A stretch of DNA of 64,000 bases from Pseudomonas sp. PDNC002 (GCF_016919445.1 NZ_CP070356.1:6079502-6143501), one strand, 5' to 3'. Shown: positions 54,519-63,000, counted from the first letter of the stretch. Numbers and translations: made by a program. Notes: generated by a model from the letters alone, not told the origin.

Positions 54519-55940
54519 ATGTCGGCATGGCGTCATATCAGTCTGTGGATGAACCAACTGGACGATGATCTCGTCCCGCGGCCATCCCTGCAGGGCACCC
54601 TGGACGTCGATGTGGCCATCGCCGGCGCCGGTTACACCGGCCTGTGGACCGCCTACTACCTGAAGTTGCGCGCGCCGCAGCTGAAGATCGCCATCGTCGA
54701 GGCGGAAACCGCCGGCTTCGGCGCCTCCGGTCGCAATGGCGGCTGGCTGATGGGCAACATGCTCGGCGAAGACCGCCTGCTCGCCGGGCTATCGCCCGAG
54801 CAACGCCGCGCGTCCTACGACCTGCTGCACGACATCCCCGACGAAGTGGCCCGCGTGCTCGAGCGCGAAGGCATCGACTGCGACTACCGCAAGGCCGGCG
54901 TGCTCTACACCGCCGCGCGCTACCCGGAGCAGGAAACCCGCCTGCGCGAGTATCTCGCCCACCTGCACGCCGAAGGCCTGACCGAGGACGACTACCGCTG
55001 GCTGAGCAAGAGCGAGCTGGACGAGCAGTTACGCATTCCCAGCTCGCTGGGCGCCATCCACACCCCGCACTGCGCCACCATCGATCCGGCCAAGCTGGTC
55101 CGTGGCCTGGCCCGCGCCGTCGAGCGCCAGGGCACGCCGATCTTCGAAAAGAGCCGCGTCACCCACTGGGCGCCGGGCCTGCTGCGTACTGACCAGGGCG
55201 AACTGAAAGCGCAATGGATAGTGCCGGCCATCGAAGGCTACGCCGCCGACCTGCCGCCGCTGGGCAATTACCAGTTGCCGGTACAGAGCCTGCTGGTGGC
55301 CACCGAGCCGCTACCCGAATCGGTGTGGGCGGAGATCGGCCTGGACAAGGGCCAGGCCTTCAGCGAATTCAGCCGCCAGGTCACCTACGGCCAGCGTACC
55401 CCGGACAATCGCCTGGCCTTCGGCGCCCGCGGCGGCTATCGGTTTGGCGGCAAGCTGCGCACCGACTTCAGCCTGACCAACGATGAAGTGGAGCTGCGCC
55501 GCTACCTGTTCAGCGAGCTGTTCCCGCAACTCAAGGATGTGCGCATCACCCACACCTGGGGTGGCAACCTCGGCATGTCGCGACGCTTCCATCCGCACAT
55601 GCTGATCGATCGTCGCAACGGCATCGCCCTCGCCGGCGGCTACGGCGGCGAAGGTGTCGGCGCCACCAACCTGGGCGGCCGCACCTTGGCCGACCTGATC
55701 CTCGGCCAGGACACTCCTCTCACCCGCCAGCCCTGGGTCATCAACGACCGCAGCGTGCAGCAAGGCCTGCGCGGCTGGGAGCCGGAGCCGTGCCGCTGGC
55801 TGGGCTACAACGCCATCATCCGCAGCTTCGTGCACGAGGACGATGTGCTGGCCAACCCCCATAGCGCGCCCTGGCGTCGCCGGCTGGCGGAGAAAGTCGC
55901 CGCCAGCATGGAAAACCTGATGACCTGGAAGGTCGGCTGA
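54519..55940 (+). CDS. FAD-dependent amine oxidoreductase, PuuB/DadA-like
   Basis: A 473-residue flavoprotein of the glycine/D-amino-acid oxidase (DAO) group. The FAD-binding motif GAGYTG is at 36-41 and GRNGGW follows shortly. The C-terminal GYGGEGVG ATNLGG flavin site is at about 375-390. It resembles gamma-glutamylputrescine oxidoreductase-like enzymes. ATG 54519 has GGAG upstream; the TTG at 54507 was rejected. A cupin gene follows 45 bases later. Confidence 0.88.
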   Translation: MSAWRHISLWMNQLDDDLVPRPSLQGTLDVDVAIAGAGYTGLWTAYYLKLRAPQLKIAIVEAETAGFGASGRNGGWLMGNMLGEDRLLAGLSPEQRRASYDLLHDIPDEVARVLEREGIDCDYRKAGVLYTAARYPEQETRLREYLAHLHAEGLTEDDYRWLSKSELDEQLRIPSSLGAIHTPHCATIDPAKLVRGLARAVERQGTPIFEKSRVTHWAPGLLRTDQGELKAQWIVPAIEGYAADLPPLGNYQLPVQSLLVATEPLPESVWAEIGLDKGQAFSEFSRQVTYGQRTPDNRLAFGARGGYRFGGKLRTDFSLTNDEVELRRYLFSELFPQLKDVRITHTWGGNLGMSRRFHPHMLIDRRNGIALAGGYGGEGVGATNLGGRTLADLILGQDTPLTRQPWVINDRSVQQGLRGWEPEPCRWLGYNAIIRSFVHEDDVLANPHSAPWRRRLAEKVAASMENLMTWKVG

Positions 55941-55985
55941 ACCGCCGGCCCGCCCCTGGATAGAAAGCCCCCACTGGAGCCCCGT

Positions 55986-56333
55986 ATGAAACTGACCCAC
56001 CTGAAAGACACCCTGCACGCTCAACTCGGTGAGGCCAACCCGGTCGCCGTGCCCCTGGGCGAGCCGATTTCCGAGACCCGCGTGGAGTCCATTGAGCGTC
56101 CGGACGGCGTGGAAACCGGCATCTGGGAATGCACCCCCGGCCGCTGGCGCCGCCAGATCGTCGAGCAGGAGTTCTGCCACTTCATCTCCGGCCGCGGCAC
56201 CTTCACCCCGGACGGCGGCGAGCCGATTGCCTTCCAGGCCGGCGACGCCTTCCTGCTGCCGCAGAACAGCCTGGGTATCTGGGACATCCAGGAAACCACG
56301 CGCAAGACCTATGTGATCATCGAGCGCGATTGA
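55986..56333 (+). CDS. Cupin protein (DUF861 type)
   Basis: A 115-residue single cupin. Metal-site-like EFCHFISGRGTFTPDGGE at about 63-80 and FQAGDAFLLPQNSLGIW at about 83-99 follow the (S)-ureidoglycolate/DUF861 pattern. It is probably co-transcribed with the preceding FAD oxidoreductase, a frequent pairing in amine catabolism. The exact substrate is unknown. Confidence 0.85.
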   Translation: MKLTHLKDTLHAQLGEANPVAVPLGEPISETRVESIERPDGVETGIWECTPGRWRRQIVEQEFCHFISGRGTFTPDGGEPIAFQAGDAFLLPQNSLGIWDIQETTRKTYVIIERD

Positions 56334-56740
56334 TCAGCCTGTTGGTGCAATGGGAGGGTCCGGCGCGCGGGCATGTCCCTCTCCCTAACCCTCTCCCTGA
56401 AGGGAGAGGGGACTAATAAGCTTCAAGCGAAACCCCGGACGGGCCGGCAACTCCGAGCGGCCCCTCTCCCTGAAGGGAGAGGGGACTAATAGGCTTCAAG
56501 CAAAACCCCGAACGGGCCGGCAACTCCGAGCGGCCCCCTCGCCCTGAAGGGAGAGGGACTAATAAGCTTCAAGCAAAAACCCGAACGGGCCGCCAACTCC
56601 GAGCGGCCCCCTCGCCCTGAAGGGAGAGGGACTAATAAGCTTCAAGCAAAACCTCGAACGGGCCGGCAACTCCGAGCGGCCCCCTCTCCCTTCAGGGAGA
56701 GGGCTGGGGAGAGGGCACTATCCGGCGCACCCCAAGCTCG
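56334..56740. other. Cupin-crotonase spacer filled by tandem REP array
   Basis: 407 bases without a gene. Almost all of it is the repeat array at 56377-56715. Confidence 0.85.
56377..56715. repeat. Tandem array of 73-base REP-spacer units
   Basis: Five CCCTCTCCC/GGGAGAGGG (or CCCTCGCCC variant) hairpins are spaced exactly 73 bases apart, with four near-identical spacers (GACTAATAAGCTTCAAGC, then GGCAACTCCGAGCGGCC). Spacer starts are at 56411, 56484, 56557 and 56630. The ends are mirror REP units (CCCTCTCCCTAACCC and GGGCTGGGGAGAGGG), so it is one REPIN whose inside has expanded. The spacer is related to those at 10144 and 29008. Confidence 0.92.
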
Positions 56741-57508
56741 TCAGAACTCCCCGTGCCGCCCTTCCCCGCCGGTAAACCGCTTCGCTCCGTCCACCGTTTC
56801 GCCGCTTTCGATCACCGCCATCCCGCCCTGGAATTCGTTGGCCAGCGCAACATCGAACGACAACTCCCACTGCGCGAACGCGCTTGCCCGGTCCGCCAGC
56901 ATGCAGCGCTGGGGAAACTCGGCGATCTCCCGTGCCAACTCCTCTGCCGCCTCCAATGCCGTTCCGCTGGGCACCACGCGATTGGCCAGGCCCATGGCGA
57001 ACGCTTCCTGGGCACCGACCGGGCGCCCGGTGAGGATCAGGTCCAGTGCCCGGCCCTGGCCGACAATGCGCGGCAGCCGCACGGTGCCGCCGTCGATCAG
57101 CGGCACGCCGAAGCGCCGGCAGAACACCCCGCACACCGCGTCCTCGGCCATCACCCGCAGGTCCGCCAGCAGCGCCAGCTCCAATCCCCCGGCCACGGCA
57201 TAACCTTCGATGGCGGCGATCAGCGGTTTGGACAGTTGCATGCGGCTCGGCCCCATCGGCCCGTCGCCTTCCATTTCCAGGCGATTGCGCCGCTCGCCCC
57301 CTTCGGCCACCGCCGCCAGGTCCGCCCCTGCGCAGAAGGTGCCGCCCGCCCCCGTCAGGACGGCAACGCGTGCCTCCTCATCCTGCTCGAATTCGCGCAG
57401 GGCATCGGCCAGCGCCTGGGCGGTCGGCTGGTCCACGGCGTTGCGCACCGCAGGGCGGGCGATGACCAGGGTGGTCACCGGGCCGTTCTTCTGGATTATC
57501 ACGCTCAT
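56741..57508 (-). CDS. Enoyl-CoA hydratase/isomerase (crotonase) family protein
   Basis: A 255-residue crotonase-fold protein. Oxyanion segment FCAGADLAAVAEG is at about 58-70, and AGGLELALLADLRV at about 108-121 carries one catalytic-type Glu. By eye the position of the second hydratase Glu (E164 in rat enoyl-CoA hydratase) is Cys in VFCRRFGVPLIDGGT. The reaction may therefore differ from simple hydration. ATG 57508 has AGGAG upstream. A terminator and an acyl-CoA-type SDR gene lie next to it on the same strand. Confidence 0.85.
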   Translation of the reverse strand: MSVIIQKNGPVTTLVIARPAVRNAVDQPTAQALADALREFEQDEEARVAVLTGAGGTFCAGADLAAVAEGGERRNRLEMEGDGPMGPSRMQLSKPLIAAIEGYAVAGGLELALLADLRVMAEDAVCGVFCRRFGVPLIDGGTVRLPRIVGQGRALDLILTGRPVGAQEAFAMGLANRVVPSGTALEAAEELAREIAEFPQRCMLADRASAFAQWELSFDVALANEFQGGMAVIESGETVDGAKRFTGGEGRHGEF

Positions 57509-57540
57509 GGCGAACTCCTCAGGCACCGAAGCAGAAAAGC

Positions 57541-57567
57541 AAAGGGCCGGCATTGAGCCGGCCCTTT
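57541..57567 (-). terminator. Terminator after the acyl-CoA SDR
   Basis: An 11-base stem, AAAGGGCCGGC / GCCGGCCCTTT, with loop ATTGA lies 66 bases after the SDR stop. On the minus strand it is followed by GCTTTTC. Confidence 0.8.
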
Positions 57568-57632
57568 CACCTTACTGCGTCCGCCTCCGAGGAACAGCCC
57601 CGCTGGCCATTCCGTCGGTCAGGCTGACCGGA

Positions 57633-58544
57633 TCAGCTGACGTATTTCTGCAGGTTCGCCATCATCTCGCGCAGCGCTTCGACGTTGTCCTTGGGATGCG
57701 CGGCATTCTCGAAGTCGCAGATCTGCGCGAAGTTGGCCGCCACGTCCTCGACGCTGAAGCCTTTGCGCGGGTCGAAGCCCACGCCCAGGCTGCGCTCCCA
57801 GCGCACCTTGCCGATCCAGCCGCCGCCCACTTCGAACAGGCCGGAGGTTTCCTGGCAGGCTTCGCTGCCCAGGTACACCACCAGCGGGCTGACCAGCTCG
57901 GGCTTGAGCTGCTCGAATACCTGAGGCGGGATCAGGCCTTCGGTCATGCGGGTGCCGCCGGTGGGGGCGATGGCGTTGACGAAGATGTTGTTCTTGCGAC
58001 CTTCGATGGCCAGGTTGCGGGTCAGGCCGTAGAGGCCCAGCTTGGCCATGCCGTAGTTGCTCTGGCCGAAGTTGCCGTAGATGCCGGAGGTGGACGAGGT
58101 GAAGATCACCCGGCCATAGCCCTGCTCGCGCATGAACGGCCAGGCAGCGCGGGTCACCTTGTAGGAGCCTTCGACATGGACCTTGTAGACCAGGTCCCAG
58201 TCGGCGTCTTCCATCTTGTGGAAGGTCTTGTCGCGCAGGATGCCGGCGTTGTTCACCACGACGTCGATACGGCCGAACTCTTCCACGGCCTGGCGGACGA
58301 TCTTCTCGCCGTCGGTGACGGAATCATGGTTGGCGATGGCGGTGCCGCCAGCTTCGCGGATTTCAGCGACCACGCGGTCGGCGGCGGAAGCGTTGGCGCC
58401 CTCACCGTGGGTGCTGCCGCCCAGGTCGTTCACCACTACCTTGGCGCCGTGCTTGGCGAACAGCAGGGCGTGGGCGCGGCCAATACCGCCGCCGGCTCCG
58501 GTAACGATCACGACTTTTCCGTCGAAACGCAGGGCATCACTCAT
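57633..58544 (-). CDS. SDR, (3R)-hydroxyacyl-CoA dehydrogenase-like (MFE2 type)
   Basis: A 303-residue NAD-dependent SDR like the dehydrogenase part of peroxisomal multifunctional enzyme 2. Cofactor motif TGAGGGIG is at 15-22, DLGGSTHGEG at about 40, NNAG near 97, and catalytic Ser in SSTSGIYGNFGQSNYG with YGMAK downstream. The C-terminal extension (SLGVGFDPRKGFSVEDV, about 250-303) fits that group. It points to beta-oxidation of branched or steroid side chains, as with the neighbouring crotonase. Confidence 0.88.
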   Translation of the reverse strand: MSDALRFDGKVVIVTGAGGGIGRAHALLFAKHGAKVVVNDLGGSTHGEGANASAADRVVAEIREAGGTAIANHDSVTDGEKIVRQAVEEFGRIDVVVNNAGILRDKTFHKMEDADWDLVYKVHVEGSYKVTRAAWPFMREQGYGRVIFTSSTSGIYGNFGQSNYGMAKLGLYGLTRNLAIEGRKNNIFVNAIAPTGGTRMTEGLIPPQVFEQLKPELVSPLVVYLGSEACQETSGLFEVGGGWIGKVRWERSLGVGFDPRKGFSVEDVAANFAQICDFENAAHPKDNVEALREMMANLQKYVS

Positions 58545-58656
58545 GATTGGGGCTCCAGGCAGGATGGTTTTTCCCGGAGTGTCCGGCAGTCACGATCCGG
58601 TCACAACCAAGACGACCGTGGCTGAATGGTGCCCGATAAGGCCAGGGGATGATCCG

Positions 58657-58950
58657 TCAGCGCATCGGCAGGTTGAGATTCCCACGCGGGCCGAGCTTGA
58701 AAAGCCACCAGTCGTATTCGCTCCAGAACATCACCAGCCCGATTGCCGCCAGCAGTGACAATGCACCCGCGACGGCCGGGGCCCAGTGTTGCATTACCCA
58801 GGCGAAATAACACCCGGCAGCGCAACCACCCAGCAGCAGGAGCAGCAGCGGCACGGCGAGCCAGGCGAAATCCCGGCGCATGTGGAGCAATACCCGATAG
58901 TGCAGCGAGCCTTGCGGCTGGCGGACGGGAATGACGGCTCTGAGTGGCAT
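58657..58950 (-). CDS. Small membrane protein, 97 aa
   Basis: Two hydrophobic helices (about 28-48 and 56-75) and a short basic N-terminus; WSEYDWWLFKLGPRGNLN near the C-terminus. The ATG at 58950 starts MPLRAVIPVRQPQ. No family is recognised. It is separated from both neighbours on the minus strand and may be monocistronic. Confidence 0.65.
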   Translation of the reverse strand: MPLRAVIPVRQPQGSLHYRVLLHMRRDFAWLAVPLLLLLLGGCAAGCYFAWVMQHWAPAVAGALSLLAAIGLVMFWSEYDWWLFKLGPRGNLNLPMR

Positions 58951-59045
58951 GGCGGCGCCTCCTGCGGAAAACCGGGGAAGCTAAAGCCGCCATGCCGCCG
59001 TGCGCTATCAGTCGGTTCTGAATCCTTTCGCCGACTGATCCGAAT

Positions 59046-59924
59046 CTACTCCGTCCGCTTCTGGCGAAAGGCGAGGTAGTTGGCCAGCACCGGCTCCGGC
59101 GCCTCGACCTGCGGGTAGTGGCCGATGCCGTCGAGCATCACGGTATCGGGCCGTGGGATCAGCTCTCGGTAGCGCTCCACCATGTGCGCGCCGGAGATCG
59201 GGTCTTCCGGGCCATCGATCAGCCGTAGCGGCACCGCCGTGCGCTGCATCGCGCCAACCCAGCGCTCGCGGTGCTGGCGACGGTCGAGGATGTAGTGGAT
59301 CAGCCGGTGCATGACCTTTTGCCCGTCGTTGTGGCGGATCAGCTCCCAGAAGTTGTCCAGCTCGGCCTCGCTCGCTTGTGTCGCCGGGCCGAACACCTTG
59401 GCGAAGTTCTGTGCCAGGCGCTTCCGGTCGAACAGCTTGCCGAAGAAACCGCCCAGCGGGCTGAGCAGCAACTTCTGCGAAAGCACCGCGCGATGGGTTT
59501 CGGGGAACAGGCCGCCATTGAGGAACACGCAGGACAGCATGGCGAAGCCGCCCTCCTCATGCCTCGCCAGCAACTCCTGGCCGACGCTGTTGCCGTAGTC
59601 GTGCACCAGCAGATGCACCGGTTCGCGCACGCCCAGGTGTTCCAGCAGCGCCTGCTGCAGGTCGGCCTGTTCGAGGATGCGATAGTCATGCTGCTGCGGC
59701 TTGGCGGAATCGCCGAAACCGAGCATGTCGCAGGCGATCACGCGATAACGCTCGGCCAGCGGCTGCCAGAGGTAGTGCCAGTCCCAGGAGGCGGTGGGGA
59801 AACCGTGGATCAGCAGGAGTGGCGCGCCGTTGCCGGCGCTCCAGTAGCGGATGGTGTGTCCACGGAAGGTGAAGTCACGGCCCTGCGCGCGCCAGTCGCG
59901 CAGGGCGATGCCGGCCAGCGCCAT
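59046..59924 (-). CDS. Alpha/beta hydrolase, MEST-like with Asp nucleophile
   Basis: A 292-residue alpha/beta hydrolase. HGFPTASWDWHYLW at about 40-53 and DMLGFGDSAKP at about 66-76 precede the nucleophile elbow VHDYGNSVGQELLAR at about 107-121, which places Asp109 rather than Ser in the nucleophile position. A C-terminal GHYPQVEAPEPV supplies the catalytic His. This pattern fits the MEST/epoxide-hydrolase/haloalkane-dehalogenase side of the family. Its ATG shares one base with the upstream aldolase stop (TGATG), so the genes are coupled. Confidence 0.85.
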   Translation of the reverse strand: MALAGIALRDWRAQGRDFTFRGHTIRYWSAGNGAPLLLIHGFPTASWDWHYLWQPLAERYRVIACDMLGFGDSAKPQQHDYRILEQADLQQALLEHLGVREPVHLLVHDYGNSVGQELLARHEEGGFAMLSCVFLNGGLFPETHRAVLSQKLLLSPLGGFFGKLFDRKRLAQNFAKVFGPATQASEAELDNFWELIRHNDGQKVMHRLIHYILDRRQHRERWVGAMQRTAVPLRLIDGPEDPISGAHMVERYRELIPRPDTVMLDGIGHYPQVEAPEPVLANYLAFRQKRTE

Positions 59925-60706
59925 CAGTCGCGATAGCCGGGGTTCTGCAGGTCCAGTTTGCGCAGCAGCGCCGGCCACGCCAGCGCGCCGCCCATGCCCT
60001 GCTTGCTCTTGGTGACGGCCGCGGCCATGGCGCGGGCGCCATCGAGGATCTGCTGCGGGATCATGATCAGCTCGGCGCCGCCGCCCTGGGCCAGCACCTG
60101 GATTTCGCAGGCGCGCTGCAGGGTGAACATCATCAGGAAGGTATCGGCGATGGTCGCGGAGCAGGTCAGCAGGCCATGGTTGGGCAGGATCATGAAGTTG
60201 GCTTCGCCCAGGTCCGCCTGCAGGCGCGCCTTCTCGTCATGGTTCAGCGCCACGCCCTCGTAGCCGTGGTAGGCCAGGCTGGAAAGCACGAACAGCGACT
60301 GCTGGGAGATCGGCAGCAGGCCCTGCTTCTGCGCGGACACGGCGATACCGGCAGCGGTGTGGGTGTGCAGGACGCAGGCGACGTCGTGGCGGACATCATG
60401 GATGGCGCTGTGGATGGTGTAGCCGGCCGGATTGATGTCGTACGGGCTGTCCATCAGCTTCTTGCCCGTGGCATCCACTTTCACCAGGCTCGACGCGGTG
60501 ATCTCATGGAACATCATGCCGTAGGGGTTGATCAGGAAGTCCTCGGTGCCGGGGACCTTGGCGGAGATGTGGGTGAAGATCAGATCGTCCCAACCCTGCA
60601 GGGCGATCAGGCGGTAACAGGCGGCCAGGTCGACGCGGGTCTGCCATTCGGCGGCGGAGACCTGGTCCTTGACGTTCACGGTGGGCAGCGGATGAGCGGC
60701 GTGCAT
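59924..60706 (-). CDS. Class II aldolase/adducin family protein
   Basis: A 260-residue aldolase-fold protein. Zinc-site histidines are in VLHTHTAAGIAVS (about 105-117) and in PNHG (about 173-176). There is an N-terminal helical lead and a C-terminal helix pair. Known members include fuculose- and ribulose-phosphate aldolases or epimerases, but no sugar kinase lies nearby. ATG 60706 was chosen over a long upstream frame that runs through the promoter region. It forms a two-gene unit with the hydrolase. Confidence 0.88.
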   Translation of the reverse strand: MHAAHPLPTVNVKDQVSAAEWQTRVDLAACYRLIALQGWDDLIFTHISAKVPGTEDFLINPYGMMFHEITASSLVKVDATGKKLMDSPYDINPAGYTIHSAIHDVRHDVACVLHTHTAAGIAVSAQKQGLLPISQQSLFVLSSLAYHGYEGVALNHDEKARLQADLGEANFMILPNHGLLTCSATIADTFLMMFTLQRACEIQVLAQGGGAELIMIPQQILDGARAMAAAVTKSKQGMGGALAWPALLRKLDLQNPGYRD

Positions 60707-61089
60707 GGTCGGTAGCCTCTTCGTTGTTGTTGTTCGATGGCGCAGTCTAGTCAGGGTGACGAGCGAGCGACTGTCACGGAACTGACAGTTGCCTGTGGCA
60801 GCGTCTGGCGAATGTCTTCCCATAAGCCCGGTCGTGGGGCCGGCTTGCGCGAGCGTCAAGCGCGCCTATAGTGGGGCGAGGTAGCCCAGATGGCCCGGCG
60901 GAGCCCGGCGCAGGGGCAAACCCTCCGCAACAGCAGTGTTTGAGCAGTGCGACAGGCAGATCGCACGCTCGGGCTGGCGGAAGCGTGTCCAATCCTCTTT
61001 GCCTGCCGGCGACTCTGCAGGGCGTCCGAAGCCCCTTAGAAACATTTCGCAATATCTTTCGCAGTACCCGGGAGTCGGGGGGAGACTCC
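60707..61089. other. Divergent region between aldolase and WbqC genes
   Basis: 383 bases with no gene. It should contain the aldolase promoter on the minus strand and the wbqC promoter at 60845-60872. The WbqC frame stays open upstream to 60871, but without a ribosome site until 61083. No repeat was seen. Confidence 0.7.
60845..60872 (+). promoter_or_regulatory. Sigma-70-like promoter candidate for wbqC
   Basis: TTGCGC and TATAGT are separated by 16 bases, about 220 bases before ATG 61090. This implies a long 5' leader if real. By-eye match only. Confidence 0.4.
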
Positions 61090-61827
61090 ATGCCGGTCAA
61101 CGAGGCTATCGCTGTGAAAAAGACCGCCATCATGCAGCCGTACTTCTTTCCTTATCTGGGCTACTTCAGCCTGATCAAGCACACCGACCTGTTCGTCCTG
61201 TTCGATACCGTGCAGTACATCCATCACGGCTGGATCGAGCGCAACCGCATCCTCAAGCAGCAGGACGGCTGGCTGTACATCCGCGTACCGCGGGTGAAGC
61301 ACCACCGCGAAACGCTGATCAAGGACGTACGCGTGGATAACAGCCAGGACTGGCGCCGCAGCCTGTTCTCGCAGCTGGACGTCTACCGCAAGGTGGCGCC
61401 CTACTACCGCGACGTACGGGAAATGATCGCCGCATCGCTGGACCATCCATTCGAAGATATCGTCTCGCTGAACAAGTCCACCCTGGAAGCGACCTGCGCC
61501 TACCTGGGATTCCCCCGGAAGATGCCGGTGCTATCCCGCATGGCGCTGGAGATGGAGCACCCGCGGGCCCCGGACGAATGGGCACTGAATATCTGCAAGG
61601 CGCTGGGGGGCGTGGAGGAATACTGGAATCCGCCGGGAGGGCAGAGCTTCTTCGACCGCAGCAAGTACGACGCGGCCGGGCTGACCCTGCGCTTCCAGGA
61701 ACCGAAACTGGTGCCTTATGAGCAGAAACGCCCGGCCTTCGAGGCGGGCTTGTCGATCATCGACGTGATGATGTTCAACTCCCCCGCCGACGTCTCGCGC
61801 ATGCTCGACGCCTACGAGCTGAGCTAG
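61090..61827 (+). CDS. WbqC-like family protein
   Basis: A 245-residue protein with the WbqC pattern: MQPYFFPYLGYFSLI at about 16-30, WIERNRI near 50, then KDVRVDNSQDWRR and SFFDRSKYDAAGL. WbqC proteins occur in polysaccharide biosynthesis clusters, but their chemistry is poorly defined. Here it stands alone, not with glycosyltransferase genes. ATG 61090 has GGGGAG upstream. Activity in glycan or amide formation would be inference. Confidence 0.85.
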   Translation: MPVNEAIAVKKTAIMQPYFFPYLGYFSLIKHTDLFVLFDTVQYIHHGWIERNRILKQQDGWLYIRVPRVKHHRETLIKDVRVDNSQDWRRSLFSQLDVYRKVAPYYRDVREMIAASLDHPFEDIVSLNKSTLEATCAYLGFPRKMPVLSRMALEMEHPRAPDEWALNICKALGGVEEYWNPPGGQSFFDRSKYDAAGLTLRFQEPKLVPYEQKRPAFEAGLSIIDVMMFNSPADVSRMLDAYELS

Positions 61828-61836
61828 CCCGAACCG

Positions 61837-62523
61837 TCAGAGGCACCAGACCAGGACCGGCGCCAGCAGCAGGTTGAACAGTCCGGTCAGGACCATCAGC
61901 AGGCCCGCCGCCGAGCCTTCTTCACCGCCGAACTCATAAGCCCGGCTGGTGCCCGCACCGTGGGCGCCGACGCCCAGCAACGCGCCACGAGCCAGGGCGG
62001 AGCGCAGGCGCAGCATCTTCATCAGAACACCGCCGATCAGCGCCCCGAATACCCCGGTGATCATCACGAAGGCCGCAGTCAGCGCCGGCACGCCGCCCAG
62101 GTCGTGGGACATTTCCATGGCGAACGGCGTGGTGATCGAACGCGGAATCAGCGACAGGGTCACCTGGCCGTCCAGCGCCAGCGCGTGGGCCAGCGCCCAG
62201 GAGCTGCCGATGGCCATGGTCGAGCCGGCGAGCATGCCGGTCAGCAGTGCCGGCCAATGGCGGGCGAGCAAGGCGCGCTGTTGCCAGATGGGAATGGCGA
62301 AGGCCACGGTGGCCGGGCCGAGCAGCGCCACCAGCCAACTGGTGTCACGGGCGTAATCGGCGTAGCGGGCCTGCAGCGGGATCGCCAGGGCGAACAGCAG
62401 CACCGGCACGAAGACGATGGGCGACAGCCAGTACTGCTGGAAGCGGCGGTAGAGGGTACGGCTGAGCAGGTAACCGCCCAGGGTCACGGCCAACCAGAAC
62501 AGGGCTTGCTTATCGAGGCTCAT
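61837..62523 (-). CDS. lrgB: LrgB/CidB-type membrane protein
   Basis: A 228-residue inner-membrane protein with about seven helices and the family core SIPRSITTPFAMEMS-like (LIPRSITTPFAMEMSHDLGG, about 126-145) and LLGVGAHGAGTSRAYE near 180. LrgB acts with LrgA in holin/antiholin-like control of murein hydrolases or in pyruvate and overflow-metabolite uptake, depending on species. It overlaps lrgA by 14 bases. Confidence 0.9.
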   Translation of the reverse strand: MSLDKQALFWLAVTLGGYLLSRTLYRRFQQYWLSPIVFVPVLLFALAIPLQARYADYARDTSWLVALLGPATVAFAIPIWQQRALLARHWPALLTGMLAGSTMAIGSSWALAHALALDGQVTLSLIPRSITTPFAMEMSHDLGGVPALTAAFVMITGVFGALIGGVLMKMLRLRSALARGALLGVGAHGAGTSRAYEFGGEEGSAAGLLMVLTGLFNLLLAPVLVWCL

Positions 62524-62887
62524 GGCGCGAACTCCTGTTGCACATCCATTCCACCGCCAGGGCGGTGGAGAGCATCACCATCACGGTGCTGGCGGTGATC
62601 ACCAGCAGAATCTTCCAGCCCTCGCTGCGCAGCAGCGGGCCATAGTCCAGCAGGCTCATCAGCGCGGGGATGAAGAACAGCAGCATCTCCGCCAGCAGCA
62701 GGCCGGCACCGCCCTGCAACAGGGCCGGACGGATCGCCCCGCAGGCGAACAGCACCAGCAGCAGCGCCAGCCCGATCACCCCGCCCGGCAGCGGCAGGCC
62801 GGTAAGCGTGGCGATCCAGCCGCCGAGCCACCAGAAGGCGACCAGGACAGCGAGTTCGAAAATGAGGCGGGCGGCGCGGCGGAACAT
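62510..62887 (-). CDS. lrgA: LrgA/CidA-type membrane protein
   Basis: A 125-residue protein with four hydrophobic helices and the LrgA/CidA features TGLPLPGGVIGLALL and LLFFIPALMSLLDYGPLL. It starts at ATG 62887 and runs into lrgB. Together they form the standard LrgAB module, with a divergent LysR gene that is probably its regulator (CidR/LrgR-like arrangement). Confidence 0.9.
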   Translation of the reverse strand: MFRRAARLIFELAVLVAFWWLGGWIATLTGLPLPGGVIGLALLLVLFACGAIRPALLQGGAGLLLAEMLLFFIPALMSLLDYGPLLRSEGWKILLVITASTVMVMLSTALAVEWMCNRSSRHEPR

Positions 62888-63000
62888 GGCGGCGATCTCG
62901 ATGCGTTGAGCGGCTGAAGAAATCGGTTGGGAATGGCGCAAAGCCTACGCCCGCGCCTATCATCCCCAAAGCGAATAGATCGAATCGGAGCCATTCCAGA

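Noticed and set aside
56377-56715. Possible CRISPR array
   Set aside because: The 'spacers' are nearly identical to each other, the repeats are REP hairpins, and no cas genes are present.
60871-61089. N-terminal extension of the WbqC protein
   Set aside because: The upstream frame encodes Pro/Ala/Ser-rich non-conserved-looking sequence; GGGGAG and ATG 61090 fit the family start.
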